The notes beneath the pieces are model-generated. The model ran no database searches and was not told the origin of the DNA. It was given only the letters and a program-made list of their open reading frames with translations. From assembly GCF_947495275.1 (NCBI RefSeq), contig NZ_CANLYL010000009.1, forward strand, positions 124,001 through 188,000: DNA of 64,000 bases, read 5' to 3'. The position numbers and the translations under genes were made by a program. Every line of letters begins with the position of its first letter. Positions within the stretch are counted from its first letter, which is position 1. The DNA comes from an uncultured Roseobacter sp. (GTDB taxonomy: Bacteria; Pseudomonadota; Alphaproteobacteria; Rhodobacterales; Rhodobacteraceae). Positions 50,495 through 59,034 of this stretch are shown here, piece after piece.

Positions 50495-52039
50495 TCAGCT
50501 TTCCGGCGGCGCGCCGCCCGCGTCGGTTTGGGCGTGAATATAGTCCTGCATATGTGCCAGCGCATCCGCGTCCACGGCGGGGCCTTCCGCCTCGTTCAGA
50601 ATGCGCTGCCACATCTCGCTGGCGCGGGTGGTCGTGTCCTTGGCGCCGCGCTCTTCCCAGGTGCCGAAATTGGACAGATCGCCAATGAGGGGCTCGTAAA
50701 ACGCCGTCTGATAGCGCGCCATGGTATGGGCCGCACCGAAAAAATGTCCGCCCGGCTGGACTTCTGCCAAGGCATCCAGCCCGATGTCGGCGTCCTGTGC
50801 GGGCGTCTGGGCGCAAAGCTCTGCCACCATCTGCAAGACCTCCAGATCGGTGATCAGTTTTTCATAAGATACCGTCAGCCCGCCCTCCAGCCAGCCGGCG
50901 GCGTGTATCACCACCGTGGCCCCGGACAGAAGGCATCCCCAGGTGCCGAACTGCGTTTCATTTGCCGCCTGAACGTCATTGAGGTTGGCCGCCGACCCGC
51001 TGGCGCAGCGCCAAGGCAGCCCCAGTTTGCGCGCAAGCTGTCCGGCGGCGAGGCTGGCCTTGAAATGCTCGGGCGTGCCAAAGGCGGGCGCGCCTGATTT
51101 CATGTCCACATTCGAGGTGAACGTGCCGTAACAGACCGGTGCACCGGGGCGCACCAGTTGGGTCAGTGTGATCGCGGCCAGCGCTTCGGCATGGCTCAGC
51201 GTCATCGCCCCGGCGACAGTGATCGGTGCCATCGCCCCCATCAGGGTGAAAGGCGTGACGATGCTGACTTGCCCGGCTTTGGCGAAATCAATCAGGCCCT
51301 GTGCCATGGGGATGTCGATTGTGCGCGGGGAATTGGTGTTGATGATCGTGTAGCAATGCGACTGCGCGGCAAATTCAGCGTCGGAAAGCCCGCGGAAATC
51401 GCGCAGCATCTCAAAGCTCTGCTGCACCTGTGGCGTGCCGCGCGAAAAGACGAAGGGCAGTTTGTCGGACAGGGACAATTGTGCCTGCATGGTCGCATAG
51501 TGGCGCAGATGGGTCGGCACGTCCTGCGGCTCGATCAGCGGCGGCACCATGTGCAGCACGTCGAAATGCTGGGTCAGTTGGATAAGCTCGCGGAAGTCGC
51601 GTTCGGTGCCGGGCCTGCGTCCGCGCAGAATATCGGTGGCGTGTGGTGCACCGGCGCCGGGCTGAAAGACCAGATTGCCAAGTTCCAGCGTGATGTCGCG
51701 ATGGGGTGCACCCGCCTTGACGGGGATCGAGGTTGGGGCGCTGGCGAGAGCCGCCGCAACGATGTCGCGCCCGATAAAAACCATTTCGCTCGTGTCATCG
51801 ACGGTCGCACCACCCGCGCGCAGGAATCGCCGCGCCTCAGGCAGCAGGACCTTGATACCAAGGGTTTCAAGCACGTTGAGCGCTGCCTCGTGAATGGCCT
51901 CGATCCGGTCATCACTGAACACCGACATGGGCGGGAAAGGGTTGCGCAGGGTGCGGTAATCGACCTTGCGCACCGCATGGGCATGCGCCCCACCACCGCG
52001 CCGCGTGCGTCTGCGGCCCGCGTTTTCGCGCAGCGTCAT
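50495..52039 (-). CDS. Trimethylamine methyltransferase (MttB) family protein without pyrrolysine
   Basis: 514 aa in one uninterrupted frame with no amber codon, so it belongs to the non-pyrrolysine MttB superfamily (quaternary-amine or betaine:corrinoid methyltransferases and relatives). Family stretches are DRIEAIHEAALNVLETLGIKVLLPEARRFLRAGG, LGNLVFQPGAGAPHATDI, YGTFTSNVDMKSGAPAFGTPEH and GGHFFGAAHTMARYQ. An Arg-rich tract (RRRTRRGGG) precedes the core, as in relatives. No corrinoid protein is adjacent. Coupling to a dimethylglycine-dehydrogenase-like gene (ATGA overlap) suggests a role in degrading an N-methylated amine. Confidence 0.87.
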   Translation of the reverse strand: MTLRENAGRRRTRRGGGAHAHAVRKVDYRTLRNPFPPMSVFSDDRIEAIHEAALNVLETLGIKVLLPEARRFLRAGGATVDDTSEMVFIGRDIVAAALASAPTSIPVKAGAPHRDITLELGNLVFQPGAGAPHATDILRGRRPGTERDFRELIQLTQHFDVLHMVPPLIEPQDVPTHLRHYATMQAQLSLSDKLPFVFSRGTPQVQQSFEMLRDFRGLSDAEFAAQSHCYTIINTNSPRTIDIPMAQGLIDFAKAGQVSIVTPFTLMGAMAPITVAGAMTLSHAEALAAITLTQLVRPGAPVCYGTFTSNVDMKSGAPAFGTPEHFKASLAAGQLARKLGLPWRCASGSAANLNDVQAANETQFGTWGCLLSGATVVIHAAGWLEGGLTVSYEKLITDLEVLQMVAELCAQTPAQDADIGLDALAEVQPGGHFFGAAHTMARYQTAFYEPLIGDLSNFGTWEERGAKDTTTRASEMWQRILNEAEGPAVDADALAHMQDYIHAQTDAGGAPPES

Positions 52040-54438
52040 TCCCGCATCACCTTTCCGTCCGGATCGTAGGGGGAGGCGGGGATGACGCGGGCGGCGCGTT
52101 CAACACCCACCACATGCACCGAAACTTCCGTTCCCGGGGCGGCCTGATCCCGATCGATCAGCGCCATGGCCAGCGATTTGCCGGTTGTGTGACCAAAACC
52201 GCCCGAGGTCACGAACCCGACCTGAGTGCCGTTGGACCAGATCGGCTCATAGCCGCTGGCATCGGCACCCTCCGCCGCGATCTCCAGCGTCACCTGAACC
52301 TGCGCGGGGCCATTGCCGTCGCGCTCTGCTAAGGCAGCATCCTTGCCGACAAAGGATTTATCCCAGTCAATCCAGCGATCCATGCCCGTCATGCCGGGCG
52401 TGTAGCCTTGGGTAAATTCCGCATTCCAGATGCCGAAGCTCTTTTCCAGCCGCAGGCTCAGGAGCGCGTTGAAGCCGTATTCGCGGATGCCTTCATCCGC
52501 ACCGGCCTCCAGCAGAATGCGCCTTAACGTGGCGTGATCACCCGCCCGGCAATGGATTTCATAGCCCAGCTCGCCCGCGACAGACAGCCTGCCGACCTTG
52601 CAGCGCAGCAGCCCAATGTCGAAAGCGCCGCAGCCCATGAAGGGCAGATCGCCCACCGGACCATCGGTCAGTTTTTCGATCACCCGGCGCGAGGCGGGAC
52701 CGGCCAGAGAGAAGCCGCCGGTGTCGTCGCCCAGATCGCGTAGGGTGACGCCATCCTCCATGTGATCGTTAAACCAGCGCATGTGCCAAGCGCGCAGGTA
52801 GTAGCTGCCCATGATCCACCATGTGCCGTCACCCCAGTTAAAGACGGTCAGATCCCCTTTGAGACGCCCGTCTTCTGCCAGCATCGGCGCAAGGCGCGCG
52901 CGGCCCGGTTTCGGCAGTTTCGAGGCCATGATGTGATCCAGCCAGCGCTCCGCATTTGGCCCGGAAACCTCGAAACGCGAAAACCCGGTGATGTCGAGAA
53001 GACCCACCTTTTCGCGCACCGCCTTGCATTCCGCCGCCACGATGGCATGCGCGTTGGAGCGCCGCAGCGAGGGCGTTTCCTCAAACCCCGGTTCAGCAAA
53101 ATAAAGCGGCACCTCCAGATCCCAGCTTTGCCCCCACTGGCAGCCCGCAGCGGTCATATCCGCATAGGCCCCGGCGGTTTTCAGCGGCCGGCCCGCAGGC
53201 AATTGCTCGTTGGGATAGGTCATCACGAAGCGGCGGGTGTAGAATTGTCCCGTGGTCTCCTTGATGTATTGCCTGTTCTCCGCCCAGGTGCCGTAGCGGG
53301 CGACATCCATGCCGTAGACATCCGCTTCGGGCGCGCCGTGGATCATCCATTCGGCAAGGCTTTTGCCGACCCCGCCGCCTTGCAGGAAACCGGCCATGAC
53401 CGCGCAGGCCGACCAGTAGCCGCGCTTGCCCGGCACCGGCCCCACCAGCGGGTTGCCATCGGGGGAGAAGGTGAACGCGCCATTGACCCATGTCTTGACG
53501 CCAACCTCCTGCAGGCAGGGGTAACGCTCAAACCCCAGGATCAGTTCATTTTCAATGCGGTCCGGGTCTTCCTGTTGCAGCTCAAACCCATATTCCCAGG
53601 GCGCGCCATCCATCATCCAATGCTGGTGGTTGATTTCATAGATGCCCAGCAGCACGCCTTTCTGGTCCTGCCGCAGATAGGTGAAGCCTTCGAGGTCCAC
53701 GGTCATCGGCACTTCAAAGTCGATGTCTTCCAGCTGCGGGATCGTGTCGGAGATCAGATAGTGGTGATTGAGCGGCGAGACCGGCAGTTCCACGCCGGCC
53801 ATGCGGCCCACCTGCTTGGCCCAGAGACCCGCCGCATTGACCACATGTTCGCAGGACACCGTACCTTTTTCCGTGACCACCTCCCAGCCTTCCAGCGTCT
53901 GGTTCAGTTCCAGCACGCGGTTGTGTTCGATCACATCCGCGCCGCGCTTTTTGGCAGCCCCCGCATAGGCGTGCACGGTGCCGGTGGTGTCGATATAGCC
54001 CTCGCGGTCAGCCCACATGCCCCCCAGCAACCCCTCGCCAGACATGATCGGATTCAGCGCCACGGCCTCCTCGACAGAGACAAGGCGGCAGTCGTGAATG
54101 CCGATGGACTGGAACGTGCGGTAGGCCGACTGCAACCATTCCCAGCGATCAGGTGTTCCGGCCATGGTCAGCCCGCCAGTCATGTGCAAGCCGATGTTCT
54201 GACCACTCTCCGCTTCGATTTCACTTAGCAGATCAATGGTATAGGCCTGCAGTTGCGCGATGTTGGGGTCCGCGTTCAACGCATGAATGCCACCCGCCGC
54301 GTGCCAGCTTGACCCCGCGGTCAGCACCGAGCGCTCGATCAGGCAGACATCGCGCCAGCCCAGTTTGGCCAGATGATAAAGCACCGAAGCGCCGACAACG
54401 CCGCCCCCAATGACAACGACACGGTAATGCGATTTCAT
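52036..54438 (-). CDS. FAD-dependent oxidoreductase / aminomethyltransferase, dimethylglycine or sarcosine dehydrogenase type
   Basis: 800 aa from ATG 54438 with GGAGGG upstream. N-terminal FAD domain (VVVIGGGVVGASVLYHLAKLGW, residues about 5-26; TAGSSWHAAGG near the flavin-attachment histidine region) of the DMGDH family, then a FAO_M linker, then a GcvT-like tetrahydrofolate-binding domain (VGLLDITGFSRFEVSGPNAERWL, YFNALLS-type motif GFNALLSLRLEKSFG, late VGFVTSGGFGHTTGKSLAMALI). Removes N-methyl groups oxidatively and passes the one-carbon unit to folate. First gene of flavoprotein-mttB-tetR. Confidence 0.92.
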   Translation of the reverse strand: MKSHYRVVVIGGGVVGASVLYHLAKLGWRDVCLIERSVLTAGSSWHAAGGIHALNADPNIAQLQAYTIDLLSEIEAESGQNIGLHMTGGLTMAGTPDRWEWLQSAYRTFQSIGIHDCRLVSVEEAVALNPIMSGEGLLGGMWADREGYIDTTGTVHAYAGAAKKRGADVIEHNRVLELNQTLEGWEVVTEKGTVSCEHVVNAAGLWAKQVGRMAGVELPVSPLNHHYLISDTIPQLEDIDFEVPMTVDLEGFTYLRQDQKGVLLGIYEINHQHWMMDGAPWEYGFELQQEDPDRIENELILGFERYPCLQEVGVKTWVNGAFTFSPDGNPLVGPVPGKRGYWSACAVMAGFLQGGGVGKSLAEWMIHGAPEADVYGMDVARYGTWAENRQYIKETTGQFYTRRFVMTYPNEQLPAGRPLKTAGAYADMTAAGCQWGQSWDLEVPLYFAEPGFEETPSLRRSNAHAIVAAECKAVREKVGLLDITGFSRFEVSGPNAERWLDHIMASKLPKPGRARLAPMLAEDGRLKGDLTVFNWGDGTWWIMGSYYLRAWHMRWFNDHMEDGVTLRDLGDDTGGFSLAGPASRRVIEKLTDGPVGDLPFMGCGAFDIGLLRCKVGRLSVAGELGYEIHCRAGDHATLRRILLEAGADEGIREYGFNALLSLRLEKSFGIWNAEFTQGYTPGMTGMDRWIDWDKSFVGKDAALAERDGNGPAQVQVTLEIAAEGADASGYEPIWSNGTQVGFVTSGGFGHTTGKSLAMALIDRDQAAPGTEVSVHVVGVERAARVIPASPYDPDGKVMRE

Positions 54439-54471
54439 GAAGGACCCTCCCGATGCCCAGATTGCGAGCAC

Positions 54472-54487
54472 TGTACAGTAGTGTACA
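54472..54487. promoter_or_regulatory. Inverted repeat upstream of the demethylation operon
   Basis: TGTAC-N6-GTACA, with an ACTGTACAGT decamer palindrome at its left end, 34 bases upstream of the flavoprotein start. It could be the operator for the TetR protein encoded in the operon, whose dimers bind such palindromes. Binding partner not proven. Confidence 0.5.
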
Positions 54488-54548
54488 ATTCTGTGCAGAC
54501 GCTAAGGTCAAAGGATATCGTCCGTCAAGAAATTGATTCAGATACGTG

Positions 54549-55202
54549 CTACCGAGGCTTTTTGGCGACGATGAATACACCCTTGCGGGGACCGGGTTTC
54601 CAGGAGGTTTCGATGATGAAACCAGCGTCTTGCAACATCGACTGCAGCTCCTCCACCGTGAAAAACGCAACCTTCGGCAAGAGCCTCAGGGCTGAGCCAA
54701 TCGCGATAATTGGCCGGAACCACGACATTTCCCCGCTCAGGCAGGCCGTGCTGGAAAAGAAATACCCACCCGGTTTGAGCATGTCATAGGTCTTGGCGAT
54801 GGCCCTGCGCTGATCCGGCAGAAGGTGCAGGATACTCATTCCCAGAACCGCGTCATAGCGATGCGCGGGGGGATCAAAGTCCTCGATCCGGTTGGTCATG
54901 AATGTCACGTTTTCGATGCCCTGATCCCGGGCTTTGTCCTGCGCGATGCGAATCATCTGTTCAGAGAAGTCCAATGCAAGGATGTGTTTCACAAATGGCG
55001 CATGGATCAGAGCCGTTGAGCCAGTGCCGCAACCAAATTCCATGACATCCATGTGCGGTTTCAGATGAGAACGGGTGATTTTCAGTTTGCGCTCATAGGT
55101 TTCTTGATCCGCAACGGGGCTTTTGGCGTAGCGATTTGCGATCCTGTTCCAAAAACCTGATCCGGCAAATTTTTTCTGCGATGTGATAGGGGCGGTCGTC
55201 AT
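54549..55202 (-). CDS. Class I SAM-dependent methyltransferase
   Basis: 217 aa. SAM-binding motif I is VMEFGCGTGSTALIHAP (about residues 53-69), motif II LALDFSEQMIRIAQDKARDQ, and post-motifs MTNRIEDFDPPAHRYDAVLGMSILHLLP and MLKPGGYFFSS. UbiE/Methyltransf_11-like; the substrate is unknown. Divergent from a LysR gene, its likely regulator. Confidence 0.87.
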   Translation of the reverse strand: MTTAPITSQKKFAGSGFWNRIANRYAKSPVADQETYERKLKITRSHLKPHMDVMEFGCGTGSTALIHAPFVKHILALDFSEQMIRIAQDKARDQGIENVTFMTNRIEDFDPPAHRYDAVLGMSILHLLPDQRRAIAKTYDMLKPGGYFFSSTACLSGEMSWFRPIIAIGSALRLLPKVAFFTVEELQSMLQDAGFIIETSWKPGPRKGVFIVAKKPR

Positions 55203-55310
55203 TTGGTTACCTCAAGCAATTGCAGTACGGAGGTTTAGCTCTGCGTTGATAGAAAATAAATTGACGAATTTCGCGTTGTTGATATGCATTTTTGCATGGA
55301 TTGGAGATCA

Positions 55311-56198
55311 ATGAAATTCGACTGGAACCGCGCCCGCGCGTTTCTGGTTACCGCGGAAGAGGGCTCGCTTTCGGCAGCGGCGCGCGCTTTGGGTGTGACG
55401 CAACCAACGCTGGGACGACAGGTCGCAGCATTGGAAGAAGAACTGGGCGTGCTGCTTTTCGACCGTGTCGGGCGTGGGCTGACGCTGACGGCCAATGGTC
55501 TGGCGTTGGTCGATCATGTGCGCGCCATGGGTGAAGCCGCCAGCCACATCTCCATGACGGCCTCAGGGCAGGCCACCACCATCGAAGGCACGGTGCGGGT
55601 CACCGCGACGGAAGTCGCTTCGGCCTATCTGCTTCCCCCAATGATCGCCGGATTGCGCAAGAAGCACCCGGGCATCGAAATCGAGCTTGTCGCGACCAAC
55701 AACATGCGTGATTTGCGACGCCGCGAGGCTGATATCGCCATCCGCACGGTGCGTCCGACCGACCCCCAACTCATCGCCCGCAAACTTACCCGCGAAGGTG
55801 CCCATCTATACGCCAGTCGCGACTACCTCGATCAACACGGGCCGTTTCAATCTGCGGAAGCCTTGTCGTCGGCGGAGTTTTTGGGGTTCGAAGACAACCA
55901 AGATTTCGTCGAGGCGCTCAATAACTTCGGGTTGCGATTGAGCGACGCGCAGTTTCCAGTTCGAACGGCGGCGCATTTGGTGCAATGGCAAATGGTTCGC
56001 GAAGGAATGGGCATTGGGGTTATGGCTGCGCGCATCGGGGACGCGGACCCAGAGGTTGCACGCGCCGTGCCCTGGTTGCCAGCCTTTGAATATGATGTAT
56101 GGCTTGTTGCCCATCGGGAGGTCAACTCAAGTCGCCGCGTGCGACTGGTCTTTGACTGGCTGGTCGCGCAATATAAAGCGCTCTCCGCAGTTGCGTGA
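55311..56198 (+). CDS. LysR-family transcriptional regulator
   Basis: 295 aa from ATG 55311 (MKFDWNRARAFLVTAEEGSLSAAARALG), preceded by GGAG; earlier in-frame ATGs are rejected. The helix-turn-helix is SLSAAARALGVTQPTLGRQVAALEEELGVLLFDRVGRGL. Divergent from the methyltransferase gene. An ATGCA-TTTT-TGCAT inverted repeat (55284-55297) sits immediately upstream of its ribosome-binding site. Confidence 0.9.
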   Translation: MKFDWNRARAFLVTAEEGSLSAAARALGVTQPTLGRQVAALEEELGVLLFDRVGRGLTLTANGLALVDHVRAMGEAASHISMTASGQATTIEGTVRVTATEVASAYLLPPMIAGLRKKHPGIEIELVATNNMRDLRRREADIAIRTVRPTDPQLIARKLTREGAHLYASRDYLDQHGPFQSAEALSSAEFLGFEDNQDFVEALNNFGLRLSDAQFPVRTAAHLVQWQMVREGMGIGVMAARIGDADPEVARAVPWLPAFEYDVWLVAHREVNSSRRVRLVFDWLVAQYKALSAVA

Positions 56199-56299
56199 TT
56201 TGCCTTATCGGGGTTGGTCGGCTTGCCTGGGCCGCCTAAAAGGAAGAGCATTGCAAAAGAGGCCCGACCACGTTGAGGCAGACAGAAGAGGGGACGCAG

Positions 56300-56968
56300 A
56301 TGAATTTGGGGCAGAGCAGTGCCGACCGTGTCTATCATGCAGTGCGGGACATGGCCGTCGCCTTTGCTTTCAAACCGGGTGAGCGGATCAACGAGTTAAA
56401 TCTGGCGAAAACGCTGGGCACCAGCCGAACGCCGCTGCGGGAGGCGCTTAACCGGTTGTCAGCCGAAGGTTTCCTGACCTTTCAGACCGGACAGGGGTTT
56501 TCCTGCAGGTCGCTGGACCCCGGTGATATTCTGGATCTCTATGAGGCGCGGCAAGCGGTGGAATGTGAGGCGGTCTGGCTTGCGGCGGGCCGGGCCACAG
56601 ATGACGACATTCACGCCATCATAGCTTTCCTCGAACAGACCGAGCAGCAATATCATGATGGTTCACCGGTGGAGACGCTGGTCAATCTGGACGAAGAATT
56701 CCACATGCGGATGGTTCACCTGTCGGGCAATCGCGAGATGGCGCGGCTGCTTGCCAATCTGAACGCGCGGCTGCGCTTTGTGCGCTGGATCGATATGGAA
56801 GAATTGCACGGCATCACCCCGCGGCATCATTTTCAGATCATCACCGCGCTTCAGGCCCGCGACGGCGAAGCTGCTGTTGCTGCAATGCGCGACCACATCA
56901 CCCGGCGCAGGGAGCAGGCCACTGAAGCGGCCCGCAAAGCCGTGCTGCGGCTTTACGTTCCGGGATAG
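56300..56968 (+). CDS. GntR-family regulator with FCD domain
   Basis: 222 aa from ATG 56300, preceded by GAGGGG. The winged helix is DRVYHAVRDMAVAFAFKPGERINELNLAKTLGTSRTPLREALNRLSAEGFLTFQTGQGF. The FCD effector domain has metal-site residues in DEEFHMRMVHLSGNREM and HHFQIITALQARDGEAAVAAMRDHI. Likely regulator of the catabolic genes that follow; the palindrome at 58980-59003 has the TTGTATAC-like form used by FCD regulators. Confidence 0.88.
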   Translation: MNLGQSSADRVYHAVRDMAVAFAFKPGERINELNLAKTLGTSRTPLREALNRLSAEGFLTFQTGQGFSCRSLDPGDILDLYEARQAVECEAVWLAAGRATDDDIHAIIAFLEQTEQQYHDGSPVETLVNLDEEFHMRMVHLSGNREMARLLANLNARLRFVRWIDMEELHGITPRHHFQIITALQARDGEAAVAAMRDHITRRREQATEAARKAVLRLYVPG

Positions 56969-57073
56969 GATCATTCTCGGATTTCATCTTTTTGGTGGTT
57001 GCCAATGGTGCTCGAACCGGATTTGCATGGCGCATCTGACATGCGTTGAATGAAGACACCGGGGAGGGGCGCC

Positions 57074-58144
57074 ATGGATCGCATCGTGGTTTTGGGATTG
57101 GGCAAGGTCGGCACATTGGCAGGCGAGTTGCTGCACGACGCTGGCTTTGCCGTCACCGGCATTGATGTGCGTGCTAAATCGCGGGATTTGCCGTTTGAGA
57201 CGAAGGTTCTGGACCTGTCCGATCCCGCGAAATTTGCGCCGGAGCTTCAGGCCGCTGATGCGGTCCTGTCCTGCCTACCCTATCATCTGAACACACCGGT
57301 GGCGGAGATTGCTCATGCTGTTGGTATTCACTACTTCGACCTCACCGAAGATGTGCCTACGACCAAGGCGATCATGGAATTGTCGGAAACCTCCAAGGGG
57401 CTGATGGCTCCGCAATGTGGTCTTGCACCGGGTTTTGTCGGGATTGTCGGGGCCGATCTGATTGGTCAGTTTTCCGAATGCAGGGCCTGCAAGATGCGCG
57501 TTGGTGCCTTGCCGCAGAATCCGACCGGGCTGATGGGTTATTCCTTCAATTGGTCGCCGGAAGGTGTCGTAAATGAATATCTCAACGATTGCGAAGTGCT
57601 GGAGGACGGCGAAATCAAGACCGTGTCCCCGATGGAGTGGATCGAGAAGCTCTATATTGATGGCACCGAGCTGGAGGCTTTTACTACTTCGGGTGGTCTC
57701 GGCACCATGTGCGACACCTACCTGGGCAGAGTGCCCAACATTGACTACAAGACCATGCGGTATCCGGGACATGTGGATTTGATGAATTTCTTCTTTCACG
57801 AACTGCTGATGCGCGACAGGCGCAAGGAGGCCGGCGAAATTCTGGTCAACGCCAAGCCCCCTGTCGAAGACGATATCGTTTATGTGCATGTTTCGGCCGA
57901 AGGGTTGATCGAAGACAAGCTTGCGCGCCGCGAATTTGTGCGGGGCTACAAACCGATCACGCTGGCCGGGCATCGGCGTACGGCAATTGCCTGGACCACC
58001 GCTTCCTCAGTGGTTGGGATCATAGAGATGGTGCGCGACGGGACCCTGCCCAACGCCGGTTTCCTGAAACAAGAGGAGGTGCCCCTCGCTGCATTTCTGA
58101 AGACGCGCACCGGATCTGCCTATGCCGATCATGGCGCTTACTGA
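57074..58144 (+). CDS. Saccharopine dehydrogenase-family oxidoreductase
   Basis: 356 aa from ATG 57074 (MDRIVVLGLGKVGTLAGELLHDAG), preceded by GGGGAGG; an ATG eight codons earlier is less well placed. An N-terminal Rossmann fold (VVLGLGKVGTLAG) is followed by the family's catalytic/dimer domain (HYFDLTEDVPTTKA, APQCGLAPGFVGIVGADLIG, TSGGLGTMCDTYLG). Relatives include lysine dehydrogenase and saccharopine reductase; which amino acid is used here cannot be told. Its 3' end overlaps the convergent racemase gene by 7 bases. Confidence 0.82.
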   Translation: MDRIVVLGLGKVGTLAGELLHDAGFAVTGIDVRAKSRDLPFETKVLDLSDPAKFAPELQAADAVLSCLPYHLNTPVAEIAHAVGIHYFDLTEDVPTTKAIMELSETSKGLMAPQCGLAPGFVGIVGADLIGQFSECRACKMRVGALPQNPTGLMGYSFNWSPEGVVNEYLNDCEVLEDGEIKTVSPMEWIEKLYIDGTELEAFTTSGGLGTMCDTYLGRVPNIDYKTMRYPGHVDLMNFFFHELLMRDRRKEAGEILVNAKPPVEDDIVYVHVSAEGLIEDKLARREFVRGYKPITLAGHRRTAIAWTTASSVVGIIEMVRDGTLPNAGFLKQEEVPLAAFLKTRTGSAYADHGAY

Positions 58145-58893
58145 GACAGGAAGCCCTGGCGCGGATCATCCAGTTCGCTGGGGAAACGTCGCGGTGACAG
58201 GGCTGCCTGAAACCAGGTGACCAAGGTGTAGATCGAATAGACCGGCAAACCCGTCGCCAGCCGGATGTCGCGGGCGTAGGGAACCATATTGGTACATTCC
58301 AGAACGATGGCGCCGATGTCGTCATGTGATGCGACCAGTGATCGCGCGGCATCAATGAGGTCGCGCCTGCAAGCGTCAAAATCGATCTCGTTGTGATCTG
58401 ACAGGATCGCTTCGGAAAAGCAACGGCCTGCATCCGTTCCCATAATGGGTGTATCCAGTGGCACACCCGCACCGGCAAGATGGTCGGGTGTCAAACTGTC
58501 TTTCGAGATCGTCAAAACGCCAACCCGCTGACCGGGGGGAAGCGTTTGGGCGATCATCGGCACCTGCATCAGCGACGAACTGGCAACCGGGACGCCCAGA
58601 GCGGTCTTGAGGTCGTCCTGAATTATGGAAAGGAACCCGCAATTGGTCACGATCCCGTCGCACCCCATTTGAACAAGCGCCTGTGCTTCGCGGATAAACG
58701 CGTCTCGCATGGCGCGCGCATCGTGGCGCACGATCAGATCAGGCGTTGCCCCCTGCACAATGCGGTAATGCACCGGGAAGGGCCATGTGGTCGCGTTGCC
58801 AATGTCGCCGGGAATACGGGGGAATCTGGTTTCCAGCATCAGGATGCCGACAGTGGCGCCGTAAACTGTTTTACCACCCTGCTGAAGGGTCAT
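58138..58893 (-). CDS. Aspartate/glutamate/hydantoin racemase-family protein
   Basis: 251 aa from ATG 58893 (MTLQQGGKTVYGATVGILMLETRFPR), with GGAGAT 8 bases upstream; the long in-frame extension toward 59175 is not family-like and runs over the facing promoter. The two active-site cysteines of the family are present, in DGIVTNCGFLS and AIVLECTNMVPYA. Substrate unknown. It faces the flanking catabolic genes but lies inside their cluster. Confidence 0.82.
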   Translation of the reverse strand: MTLQQGGKTVYGATVGILMLETRFPRIPGDIGNATTWPFPVHYRIVQGATPDLIVRHDARAMRDAFIREAQALVQMGCDGIVTNCGFLSIIQDDLKTALGVPVASSSLMQVPMIAQTLPPGQRVGVLTISKDSLTPDHLAGAGVPLDTPIMGTDAGRCFSEAILSDHNEIDFDACRRDLIDAARSLVASHDDIGAIVLECTNMVPYARDIRLATGLPVYSIYTLVTWFQAALSPRRFPSELDDPRQGFLSQ

Positions 58894-58979
58894 GCAGGCT
58901 ATCTCCGAGTTGATCAACCGGCTTTCCGCATAACATGAACAATGTGGTTCGGACAGGGCGAATGATTGCTTGAAACAAA

Positions 58980-59003
58980 ATTGTATACAGGTATGCATAC
59001 AAT
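58980..59003. promoter_or_regulatory. Probable FCD-GntR operator upstream of the ThDP enzyme
   Basis: Inverted repeat with perfect 7-bp arms ATTGTAT / ATACAAT and a 10-base spacer; inside it GTATAC and the perfect decamer GTATGCATAC overlap. It is 31 bases before the ThDP-enzyme start and 86 bases from the divergent racemase start, so one site could control both. Confidence 0.65.
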
Positions 59004-59034
59004 TGAATCGAAAGGGCTCACCGGGAGAATCACC

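Noticed and set aside
52762-54228. 488-codon open frame antisense to the dimethylglycine-dehydrogenase-like gene
   Set aside because: Low-complexity mirror sequence without family features, opposite a gene with complete FAD and folate domains.
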